This document shows positions 1 to 8,932 of a stretch of 24,925 bases of DNA, piece by piece. Under the pieces are notes generated by a model. It was not told the DNA's origin. It searched no databases and was given only the letters and a program-made list of their open reading frames with translations. This DNA is from Byssochlamys sp. IMV 00236 (Eukaryota > Ascomycota > Eurotiomycetes > Eurotiales > Thermoascaceae), in NCBI GenBank assembly GCA_001931875.2, contig MSJH02000009.1, forward strand, positions 1 to 24,925, in the 5' to 3' direction. The position numbers were made by a program, and so were the translations under genes. Each line of letters starts with the position of its first letter. Positions within the stretch are counted from its first letter, which is position 1.

Positions 1-208
1 AGAAATATAAATATATACAGACGAACCTCTTTTAACAAACATACATCATTTTATACACAGACAGAATTATCTATGATCAATAAGACTAAACATGATACGC
101 TGTATGATAATAAAGTGTATTGTACAAAGAACCATTCTTTTTATTTCTTTATTTATTTGCAAAGGATTAAAGGAATACTCATCATAGTGATGATTAGCAT
201 GACTAGCA

Positions 209-506
209 TCACTGGACTCCAAAATTTTCAGGATTATTACTACAAACAATAATCAGAGCTTTAAGGTGTCTGATTTCAGAATGATCCATAGATAAAAGTG
301 GTTCATCTGATCTTTTTCCATAAGTCATGTCTATGACCTTGCCTATGCAACCAGCTTCGATTTGAGTTAGGCTTTGAACGTCGAACACTGCGGCGATTTC
401 TCTAATAGCGTCACTCTCTGCTTCTGTGACCATCAAAGGTAGGCAAAGTAAGACCAGTAGCAAAGAAGCCAGCAAAGAGAGCGAGGGTCAAGAGCTTGAA
501 TTGCAT
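209..506 (-). pseudogene. Small secreted protein gene with a frame break, copy A
   Basis: An ATG at 506-504 opens a 31-codon frame beginning MQFKLLTLALFAGFFATGL, a clear signal peptide, which ends at a TGA near 414. The next frame stays open down to the stop at 209 and encodes about 68 further residues with two cysteines and a mixed, protein-like composition, but it has no usable ATG upstream of the signal peptide. The two halves look like one protein of about 99 residues split by a frameshift. The junction lies in a short AG run (AGCAGAGAG), so loss of one AG dinucleotide would explain it. A 31-nt GT..AG intron would also join the frames, but it is much shorter than any other intron here. 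I do not recognise the family. Copy B carries the same break. Confidence 0.55.
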
Positions 507-552
507 TCTTCTGTGTGTTCTTTTTGGATGAATGCAAAATGGACTAAAGCCT

Positions 553-561
553 CTTTTTATA
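553..561 (-). promoter_or_regulatory. TATA box of small secreted protein gene, copy A
   Basis: TATAAAAAG is read on the minus strand 47 nt upstream of the ATG at 506. This is the same distance as in the acidic secreted-protein gene at 24203-24610. It supports the ATG at 506 as the real start and argues against the longer open frame that runs upstream through it. Confidence 0.6.
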
Positions 562-1040
562 GTGAATTCTGTCAGCATTGGTAAATGTTTAGGGTTGCAG
601 GAAAGCAAATCCAAAAAAAAGGAGTAAAATGCATACGATTGATCTTGATGCAATGTTAAACGGAGGGCATCAGTGTTGATATTGAAGTATGTAAAAAAGG
701 AGGACCTTCTCGTTTTTTTGTAGTCTATTGGGCATTTCATAGCAAGACTTTAAGATTATTATTTGTATTTAAACAAATCTTTAAGATATCTAATAGAAAT
801 ACTCATTTCGAGTAAGCATTGATGATACTCTCAGTTGTCTATTCACGTAACAAGTTTAGGGGTGCTTTGTTTTCTGTTTAAATGGTCATTTCATCGCTTT
901 CGAGGTCAACTTCTTTTCAAATACATGCCATGCTTTCCCAGAAAGGATCGTCTTTATAAATGCAAACAAAAAGGCATAATATATATGCGTGTGTACATTG
1001 TTTTTATTATTCTTTATGTAAAACTAAAGGAAAGGCTTGT
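562..1040. other. Intergenic, spanning the right edge of repeat copy A
   Basis: Bases 562-879 belong to the duplicated block and hold sequence upstream of the small secreted-protein gene. Bases 880-1040 are unique, AT-rich and form the 3' flank of the Seb1-like gene. I see no gene in either part. Confidence 0.6.
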
Positions 1041-3205
1041 TCAATGCCTTGTTCTTTTTCTATTATCTTCAAACTGATTGTTATATCTCTTGACACCACG
1101 TTCATCATCTTTCCATTCTGGTTTATACTCTGCCTCTGGTTCCTCAATCACCATGCGATCACGTACTGGTTGTCCTTGGAAACCACCTACTCTGGCTATC
1201 ACCAAATTATCTTTCTCTTCTGCACTTAGTTCAGCCAAAGGTATAATCGAATCACCGCGATCGTAGTTGAAATGTTTCTTGGGTCCAAACCCAAATCCCC
1301 AATTGACCTTCACAGGCATGCCTTCGACCATGAGCCCTGCTCCATCGTATTTGGCTGCTTCTGTAGCTGCTCGAGTAGTAAATTTGAGAAATGCATTGTG
1401 TCTACCCTTTAATTTTTTTGATACCTAACAGAAATTATAGTGAGTATATTGTATATGATACAGGTATATGTATACTCACAATCACACTAGCTATTTCTCC
1501 ATATTTGGCAAATAAGCGTGCCACATCTTCTCTTTCATAGTGATCAGGAATAGGACCAACAAATAATGTACGTGTAAGGACTATATAAAAAGGGAGTCAT
1601 AAGAAAGTGTTTTATCTTTTTGTTTCTTTGTGTACCTCGAATACAACCAGGTGGCAAACTGGTATCACTCATTGGCTGTGCTCCTTTATATTGTATCTGC
1701 TGTAGTGGCTGCTGTTGCTGTTGCTGTTGTTGTTGATAATACTGATACTGCTGTTGGTAGTATTGCTGATATTGTTGTTGATATAACTGCTGGTTCATTT
1801 GTTGATATACAGGAGCGTTATTAATATTATTATTACTGTTGTTGTTGGCTGTCTGAGTCATTTGGCGATGGAGCCAAGGTTCTTGAGCAGATGAATTAGC
1901 AGTAATGGTAGATGTAGTATGTGTAGTATGAGGAGTAACAGTAACAGGAGACGTAGTAGTAGTAGTAGTAGTAGTTTTATTAGCGATATTATCTGTGTCA
2001 TTACCCCATCTTGACTTTTTTTCTGTTCTTCCAACATTCGCAAGGGGCACAGAGGGTCCTTGGGGTGGTGGCCAAATACTTGGTTTTGTTTTAGACTCAC
2101 TAGCAGCTAGTCGAGGGTCAAGGCGAACTTGGGCTGGTGTGTTGGTGACTGGTGCTTGTACTTGGGCTGAAGTTGAAGCTGGTGTTGGTGTAGTAACCAG
2201 ACTGCCCAAAAGTTTAGCCAAAGCAGGAGGAAGTGATAGATCCTTGTTTACTTGTTGTGTGACAGATGCAGCAGTTGTTGTCGCATTAGTAGTAGTGGTA
2301 GTAGTACTAGTGTTGGTGATAGGTGTAGTATAGCTACCATTGCTGCTATTACTGCTAGTACTACTGTTGCTAATACTGCTACTATTGTTATTATTACTTG
2401 TTAAACCGGGAATATTCAAGTTGCCAATGTTACTAAGTGTTGCCAATAGAGCAGCTGTATCAACAGGTGGAGACACTATTATTATCAAGAATGATAATTT
2501 ATAATAAAAAAAGTGTGTTTTAATACCAATCCAAACGATATAAACTCTTAAGAAAATTCAAAAAGTGGGTATTTTTAAAGCTTCTTTTTATATAAAATTG
2601 TGTTTGATAATAACCTTTGTCCTGCTTACTTTGTTTTAAAAATGAATCCTTTACATACTGAACTACTTCCTTTGGATAAATGCTTCCTTGTTCCCAAAAA
2701 TCCAATGTCTTTTTCACCTTGTCCTATTGACATATATAAGCAAAAAAAAAAAAAAAAGAAGAAAAAAGAAAAACATGATCTTACCTTATCTTTGGTTGAA
2801 CATGACTCAAAGCATCCGATAAGCGAGTCATCCTTCAAGACGATAGCAAACCGTTTAAGGTATCCTTCTGCTTCAAAGCTTCCTTTTTCATTATTTTCTT
2901 CTCTTCTCCTCAGCTGTTTATGGACTGCACGCGAAATGGCGTCGATTACATACAAACCTGCCAAGCGATAATCAGGTGGAGCACTTTCAATAAATTTCGT
3001 AATGCATTGTATAATGTAGTTATGATGCTAAACTACATGTGTGGGCCAAATCATGTATAATGTGTGTAACTAGTTCACTTACCTTTGGGTGAGAAGTTGC
3101 CAATTGTTGAAGTGAAGTAATTTTAGATGCTGATACTGGTAATTTGCTATCTAAAATTGACTTGAGTTCCTTGTCAAAGAAGGTTCGATCCCAATTATCT
3201 GTCAT
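1041..3205 (-). CDS. Nrd1/Seb1-type RNA-binding factor (CID + RRM), six exons with a one-base frame break
   Basis: Exons run 3205-3083, 3027-2785, 2723-2615, 2475-1636, 1580-1480 and 1425-1041. The first three exons encode a pol II CTD-interacting domain of about 150 residues (KELKSILDSKL, then GLYVIDAISRAVHKQL, then KKTLDFWEQG). Exon 4 is a low-complexity linker rich in Asn, Ser, Thr and Gln with a poly-Gln tract. Exons 5-6 hold an RRM starting TRTLFVGPIPDHYE and the family-specific C-terminal block (VNWGFGFGPKKHFNYD, then IIPLAEL, then VEEPEAEY). Proteins of this family bind the CTD and nascent RNA and act in termination and 3'-end processing. The frame is interrupted once: HNAFLKF and TTRAATEAAK lie in different frames across the T run at 1380-1383. 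Removing one T gives about 599 aa. This is either a sequencing error or a true lesion. The gene is divergent from uS12m. Confidence 0.88.
1380..1383 (-). other. Apparent +1 frameshift in the RRM of the Seb1-like gene
   Basis: On the minus strand the sequence reads CTCAAATTTTACTACTCGA. With three Ts the RRM continues smoothly; with the four present the frame is lost and the conserved C-terminal block would not be translated. No GT..AG intron rescues it. The rest of the gene is intact, so a homopolymer sequencing or assembly error is the simplest reading. Confidence 0.7.
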
Positions 3206-3704
3206 TGTCTAAAGAAGTGAAAAAAAAAGGAAGGAAAAAAAGAAAAAAAAAAACCTTTTAATAGCCCGCATCTTCAAGAGTTACCCATATTGATGTATTT
3301 GCGTCACACGCAAATTTTCATTTTAATAGAGTATACACATACACACTTTGTTATGTATTGTATTATATGTAATTTACATCAATAGAGACTGTGGCATGTT
3401 GAGATAGAAAAAGAGCAAAGCAACAAAGAAAAGAAAGGGGAAGGCTTTCTATTAAAAGAAAACTTGTATGTTTAAATCAATATCAAGCTTAATAGTGTCA
3501 CTTGTTACATGCAATCAAGTGAACTAGTATTCTTTGTCTCTCTCTCTCTGTTTCTTTCTTTGTCTTGTCCTCTCCATCTCCTTCTTTTAGGTGTGGTGGG
3601 CGGCCATTAAAATCAAAAGTTCTGTGGCTTATCAATAACCAGGGGACTCGAAGTTCATTTTGGATACACACACATCTTTCTTTCTAGTCAACAAAATATA
3701 TAAA
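3206..3704. promoter_or_regulatory. Shared intergenic region between Seb1-like gene and uS12m
   Basis: The 499 bp between the two divergent start codons must hold both promoters. It contains A-rich tracts at 3217-3255 and a long pyrimidine run at about 3531-3591 (CTCTCTCTCTCTG-like) just upstream of the uS12m start, followed by a short GC-rich patch (GTGGTGGGCGGCCAT). No TATA box of the quality seen at the secreted-protein genes was found, as is common for housekeeping genes. No RNA gene is visible. Confidence 0.5.
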
Positions 3705-4279
3705 ATGCAGGCATTTCGATCACTCTTGCGACCATTGACTACTTCCATCAGTCCTTTAAAGCCCTTCTTGTCTACAGCTACAGCATTCAACCGGGGAATC
3801 TTGAGTCAATTAAAACCTGTCAGTAACATACAAAGTGCTCACATGGCTACTCTCAACCAAGTCATTCGTAAATGTCGCAAGTCCAAGCCCAAGTTGAGCA
3901 AGACACCTGCCTTGGACAGCTGTTATCAACGCAAAGGCGTGTGTAATAAAGTCTATACCACCAAACCTAAAAAGCCCAACTCAGCTCAACGTAAGGTCGC
4001 TCGTGTAAAGTTGACAAACGGAAAGGTCGTTACTGCCTATATTCCTGGTGAAGGACATAATTTGCAAGAACACTCTGTTGTTCTCGTTCGTGGTGGTCGT
4101 GTACCTGATCTTCCAGGTGTTCGTTACCATCTTGTTCGTGGTGCTTTAGATCTTCAAGGTGTTGCTACAAGAACAACAAGTAGATCTAAATACGGAAGTA
4201 AGGATGAATGTTTATTATCCATTTCAGCCTACTAAACTCATTTTATATTATAGCCAAGAAGCCAAGCAAGAACAACTAA
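3705..4279 (+). CDS. Mitochondrial small-subunit ribosomal protein uS12m, two exons
   Basis: Exons are 3705-4197 and 4254-4279, giving 172 aa. The first 45-48 residues are basic and Ser/Thr-rich with no acidic residue, typical of a mitochondrial presequence. The bacterial-type S12 core follows from [19 protein letters not shown] and includes the decoding-centre loop [13 protein letters not shown] and the [14 protein letters not shown] block. The 56-nt intron splits a Thr codon near the 3' end; splicing gives the expected YGTKKP C-terminus, whereas reading through gives an unrelated tail. The ATG at 3705 is preferred because the open frame upstream has only a TTG. S12 sits at the decoding site of the mitoribosome. 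Confidence 0.95.
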
Positions 4280-4644
4280 TCTTTATATACTCTTTTAGAA
4301 AGAATTCTGTAAAAAGAAACAATCACATTGTATTCAGGCCATGTGTAAAGTCAATAAATTGTATACAAATGCCATTCACCAAAAAAAAAATCACGTGTAC
4401 GTTTTGTCATTGATAGTAGCTTTATGTTGGAAGAATATAACTGAACCTCCCACTTGAATTCAATAAAATCAGCTGGAGGGTAAAAGGGCACTAAGCTACA
4501 GTCTTCTTTTTTCAGTGCTCATATGTCTTTTTTCACTTAAACAGAACTGCGGTAAAGAAATTAAGCATATTTATTATAATTTGGATATTTCACCAATAAA
4601 CATATATATATATTATATATACACACAAAGGAAAAGAAAAAACT
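4280..4644. other. Convergent 3' intergenic region
   Basis: This stretch separates the 3' ends of uS12m and the GPI-anchored protein gene. It is AT-rich, contains AATAAA-like motifs on both strands (for example near 4352 and 4462 on the plus strand) and an AT microsatellite at about 4601-4622. No gene is seen. Confidence 0.6.
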
Positions 4645-6274
4645 CTAGTATATAAAAAAGATAGTGGCCAAGACAGACACAAATGCTAAACTAATCACAG
4701 GCTTGACAACATCAGTTCCACTGGCTAATGCGTTCATGACATCCGTATCCAAGAAACCAAAGCCAGAGAAGCTCATGTTGACGGTTGGTACAGTGACCAA
4801 GACCAACTTGTTGGTTCGGTTGGAAGCAGGCGAATTGGGGCCCCAGATCCAATCATTTGTTTGGTACTGTGGAATGTCTGCCAAGTTTTGAGCATTGAGG
4901 CTGCTGATGAGCCCTGTAGCGTCTGTCAGATTGACAGTGTTTTGATATTCAAGACGACCCTCGGTGTTATTTCCGATAGATATACCATAGGTTATGTTTG
5001 TCTTGATCTGTTGAGCGACATCAACGGGTGTAGTTGTGTTGACATCAAACACAACCGGCTCATCAATATGCGTTGACAGGAGCTGTGCAACGGCCACACG
5101 TGCGGTTGGACTGCTGCGATTGGCAGGGAATCCACTCAAGGCAAAATCATATTCGAGTGAATTGGGTTGCATCACAATGGGTGCTGTATTGTTCAGTTGC
5201 AGATTGCTTGCTCTCCAGGTAATCTTTACAGAGAATTGAGTTCCATTGTTATTGTTGCTGTTATAGGTGGCGTTAGCAAATGTGGTTGTTTGCAAATAGA
5301 ATTGACTCGAGTTGGTGGGTACAGTAATGTTAGATACCATCAATGACTGCCATTGCAGGTTTTGGAGAGAGCTGCTGGATAAAATAGGTTCATTGCTGTC
5401 ATAGAATCCATTCTGGTTAAGATCATCAAATTCAATAACATGAGAGAACTGCAATCGATAGGTGAAATCAGCTGTAGGAGCACTGGTGTCTGAAGTGGCA
5501 AAGAAGGCATGGTCAACCATGGGAAATTGATTGTTGGTACTTATGTTGAATGAGATGTGATAATTTTCATCGTTTTTGCCGGTGAATGCTGTCCCGTTGA
5601 TAACGACGTTAGGTGTGTTACTGCCTTGCTCTGTCAGTTGTGGTGCATAGTAGTAGCCGTTTTGTTGGTTGTATCGGTGATATGCTGCATGATATCCCAT
5701 GAAAAGGAAAGGTGGCATTATAGCAAAATAAAGTAATCCTGGATTGTAGAAGCCATAATAACCGTATCTGGAGACTGGTGAGTATCCGCTTGTGTAGGCT
5801 GGAGGATAGTTTGTATAGGTTGCTAGAAAAAAGCAAAGTTATAATGCGCTTCATACTATCATGGTGAACTTTCAATCTTACTTCGCTTATTTGTATAACT
5901 GTATGGAGGAGGAGAGTTAAAGGAACCTGAGCCTCCTCTGTTAGAGACACTGTTTGGAGTACCTATATATCATGACATATTTGTAAATATTTATTCAATA
6001 TGTATCAATAGACAACATTACCAACACCTCCTCTAGATCCGCCTGTTCCGCCTGTTCCGCCTGTTCCTCCTGTTCCTCCCGTGCCTCCACCTGTTCTAGC
6101 TCCACCTCCACCACCACCTCCTCCACCTCCTCGACCTCCACCGCCACCGCCACCTCCTTTAGCCCAGACAGCTAAAAAGAAAAATTAGTATTGATAATAG
6201 GTAATTCCTTGATAACCATAGTTACCTATAGCACAGTAGAGTAGTAAAATCGATGTGTGCAAAGCAAATTTCAT
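4645..6274 (-). CDS. Gly-rich, probably GPI-anchored cell-surface protein, four exons
   Basis: Exons are 6274-6226, 6171-6022, 5962-5882 and 5822-4645, giving 485 aa. The N-terminus MKFALHTSILLLYCAIAVWA is a signal peptide, and the sequence after it is almost pure glycine with RGG-like and GGT repeats (about residues 21-66). A Pro/Tyr-rich segment and a Tyr/Gln/Asn-rich segment follow. A globular region then holds a perfect EF-hand-type loop, DLNQNGFYDSNE, at about residues 227-238, and more than ten N-glycosylation sequons. The protein ends with a small-residue patch (LASGTD) and a hydrophobic tail with no charge after it, which fits a GPI attachment signal. No catalytic motif was recognised. 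A role as a wall or surface protein is inferred from architecture only. Confidence 0.85.
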
Positions 6275-7544
6275 TATTCAGTTGTATACGTAATAATAAG
6301 AGAAACAAGAGAAAAAAAGGAAACAATCGAAAATGGGAAAAATTTATATATATTTTAGGTATGCTTCGTGTAACATATTGCGCTAAGCACAATGCTAAGC
6401 TACATGATCGCATGAACAAATGGCTAAGTTTAGTATAATGCTCTTGTGCGTATTGAAAACTAAGCAAATGACGATCGGAAAGAAGTTTCTCCTTGGTTAT
6501 GTAAACATTACGCAAGGAAAAAGAAAAAACAAGTGGAAATAAAGTATTTTTTTGCAAGAGGTTTTCAGTCATAGCTGATTGTGCACTTGGCTTGCTTGTT
6601 ATTGAAAACAGAGTGGAAATTTCTTGTAAATTACAGGGTCAATGCAGGAGCAACAATTCCAAAGACATCCGCAGCAGTACGTCCAGATTCTCTGGCATAA
6701 TAAAAGAGCGTAAAGCTGCCAAAGAGTTTGGAAGAGTGATTCGGCCAATCCCTAGTATTGTGCGCAGATGGCTAAATACTTGCGCCACAAAGAAAACCAA
6801 GTGTAATCCTACAGTGGATATATAAGTTTGCTATTTAATGTGTCCCTTCCAATATCTTCTTAGTTGAAACTTACCATTCACTTGGAAACGTATAATTGGA
6901 TGGCTATTTTTTTGAACGGAATTTTTCGACAGTAAAGAAAATGCTTGCTTTTACTGCTATCGACAGGTTTCACCTTGCCATAGCCCAAGGAGAGGCCAAT
7001 TCTCAGCTGTACAATCGCATCAGGTCGAATTTGAGGCGCCGTTTCCTCCATTTTGTTGGACTACTGCAACAGAATTTTCTTGTTGACATCCGCGAATATT
7101 GATGCAAGCAGAGGTTTGTATTTAACTGTTATTGAAAAAAAAAGAAAAGCAGTTAAGCCGATGATCTGTAAAGTAGCTTATTTATTAAAATGAAAGGAGT
7201 ATTGTTAAAATATGAGGCGTGTGCGTTTTTAGAGGATAGAATCTATGGCTGTTATGATATTTAATACCGTCAGCGTGATTATTTATGTTACTATTGTTGT
7301 CAATGTTATTCTAATAAGATACTGTAGAGGAATATGTTTGCACTACTATAAAATTATACTTATGCGACTTTATAGGGTTGTACGAAGGATGACTTTTGAG
7401 GTGCTTAGCATTATAGAATTTCTGGATCTTTGCATCATTGATATGGCGCATTCATCCAGCAATCAAAAGACATAGTATTACGTTCAAGGGCGTAAAGCTC
7501 GTTTTGTTGAGGCTAATTGGCCCTATCTGCTTTATTTGGTATGA
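6275..7544. other. Gene-poor 1.3-kb stretch, possible decayed transposon sequence
   Basis: Bases 6275-6580 are AT-rich 5' flank of the GPI protein gene. Bases 6590-7102 have a more coding-like composition and short broken frames on both strands. On the plus strand 6592-6825 contains RKAAKEFG..PSIVRRWL, which resembles a helix-turn-helix. On the minus strand the same place reads YYARESGRTAADVFGIV, also resembling transposase helix-turn-helix segments. Neither frame extends into a recognisable catalytic domain. Bases 7110-7544 are AT-rich with one hydrophobic 76-codon plus frame (7245-7475) that I do not believe. I call no gene here. Confidence 0.4.
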
Positions 7545-8794
7545 TTAGCGTATTATTTGCTTAGAAAGGTACTTTAACCAGATATTGTTCAAATCCATGG
7601 CATAATCTAATTTTTCACGGTTAGATAAACCAAGTATATGCACTCACTACATTTACCTATTTTTCTATTAAAAATGTCTATTCTAGTTTGCGCATCAAAC
7701 CTTGCAGATATTTTATTGACGATATCTAAAAAGGGATTGAGCTCATGTCATAATTCATTATTCATATAGTCATTACCTTGCAACTCTGAGTTTTCCCATT
7801 TAAAACTAGATGTGCCTAGAAATCCATCATTTGCACTGGCATAAGCTCTTGATCGAATAAACAAGAATTCAGATAACCACTGATTATAGTCTGTGGATTT
7901 TGATGTGCCTGTAGAAAGTGCGACGCGACAGTTATGTTCTAAGGATTGGATGCTCTTGTCCAGACTGATCTCCATGCTTTTTATTTTGGCAACTCGTCCT
8001 AGGCCATAAGAAAAGGCCAGCTTGGACAAGTGAATGCCCAAAGGATTCAATATGGCTACATCTCCTTTCAAGTCGGTTATTCTAAATCGTGTCTATTAGT
8101 TTTTGACTATGGAATGACTTGTATTCCCTATTTACTCGTCTTCATCTACTGTATAATCTATCGTTTCCTTTGCCTCTTCTATAACAGCATTTGATTCTCT
8201 TTTTCTCTCACTTTTGGTGACATAAAGACTTGAGAACTTTGTTTCCTGAGATGGTTGCATCCCCCAACAAGCAAATGATCCATTTGAGAATACAAAGATG
8301 TCTCCTCCTTGTTCTTGGTCAACAATATGAAGCGCGTCCTTTGCGTTGATCTCGCTTGTTATTCTAAATTCTCGCTGATCTGTCATTGTGAGTTCATATC
8401 GGAGTTTGTCCATGTAATAAGCATCCGCTGTATTGTATGCATTACAAATTTGTGTCTAAAGAAAGATAAAGATACATAATTAATAGAAAGAAGGACGTAT
8501 TTACATTGGGGTTATATTCTTGAGGTAAAGGCGTATTCGTTATTTCTGCATCAATTTCCATGACACGTCGAAGTAAGTCCTGTAACGCCCCAGCATTTTT
8601 TTCAACGCCCAAGTGTCTAAAGGTAGAGTAACTCTAGAGATAAAGTGTCAAAATATCAAAGTATGACTTTTTTATGAATATTCTCTATATTTTTGTGCAC
8701 AGGAAAGCTTAATGATACAAGTCTTTACTTCTATATTTTTACGTACTACTCTTGCTCCAATAAAGATGGAACAGCCTCTAGTCAACAATGACAT
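7545..8794 (-). CDS. RMND1/DUF155 family mitochondrial protein, six exons, short C-terminus
   Basis: Exons are 8794-8729, 8633-8505, 8455-8136, 8081-7777, 7725-7657 and 7606-7545, giving 316 aa. The N-terminus is basic and Ser/Arg-rich (MSLLTRGCSIFIGARVVRKN), consistent with mitochondrial import. The DUF155 domain is seen as CNAYNTADAYYMDKL, then the beta-rich core GGDIFVFSNGSFACWG at about residues 116-130, then HLSKLAFSYGLGRVAKIKSMEISLDKSIQSLE, then WENSELQ and the helix ending NRKIDYAMDL. In the family this part is followed by LxxHLSExHSLKLEW and a membrane helix. Here the frame stops after YLSKQIIR, so the C-terminal membrane segment is missing. RMND1/Mrx10 proteins support mitochondrial translation. 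The gene is divergent from RPB4. Confidence 0.82.
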
Positions 8795-8932
8795 GACCTA
8801 CAAAAAATATTAAAAGAAAAGGGAAAGGGGAGAAGAAAGATGTATGACTAAAAAGGAAATTGTGACTTGAGAATTTTCGTTAGTGCTTTGCTTTCTTTCT
8901 TCTTTTTTTAATAATTGCTTTATTTATTATTA
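8795..8932. promoter_or_regulatory. Compact bidirectional promoter, RMND1-like / RPB4
   Basis: Only 138 bp separate the two divergent ATGs. The region is A-rich on the RMND1 side (AAAGAAAAGGGAAAGGGGAG) and has a pyrimidine tract (CTTTCTTTCTTCTTTTTTT) just before the RPB4 start. No clear TATA box is visible for either gene, so a shared housekeeping promoter is inferred. Confidence 0.55.

Larger units (their letters stand above)
1..879. repeat. Long direct repeat, copy A (cut by window start)
   Basis: This 879-bp block recurs in the same orientation at 17148-18026. The offset is a constant 17147 from end to end, with no indel and no substitution noticed, in coding and non-coding parts alike. 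It holds a complete small secreted-protein gene with its TATA box and 3' flank. The copies diverge abruptly after base 879. The left end cannot be seen because the window starts inside the repeat. No terminal inverted repeats or transposase are visible, so it looks like a segmental duplication or an assembly repeat rather than a mobile element. Confidence 0.95.

Noticed and set aside
429..459. 31-nt GT..AG intron joining the two frames of the small secreted protein
   Set aside because: It restores the frame, but every other intron in the window is at least 48 nt and there is no room for a branch point. A small indel is more likely. Kept only as an alternative.
411..740. Long N-terminal extension of the small secreted protein (109 codons, also at 17558-17887)
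   Set aside because: The extension runs through the TATA box at 553-561, hides the signal peptide internally and has an unlikely composition. The ATG at 506 is the better start.
1948..1978. Trinucleotide repeats (AGT/GTT type) in the 1690-2400 region as a satellite or CRISPR-like array
   Set aside because: They encode the Thr-, Asn-, Ser- and Gln-rich linker of the Seb1-like protein and have no spacer structure.
3182..3192. GGTTCGATCCC as a tRNA T-loop
   Set aside because: It is coding sequence of the first exon of the Seb1-like gene, and no cloverleaf is possible.
3660..3704. Upstream in-frame start for uS12m
   Set aside because: The codon at 3660 is TTG. The first ATG in frame is 3705, and it gives a proper mitochondrial presequence.
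6030..6170. CCTGTTCCG and CCACCT repeats as a minisatellite
   Set aside because: They are the coding repeats of the Gly-rich segment in exon 2 of the GPI-type protein.
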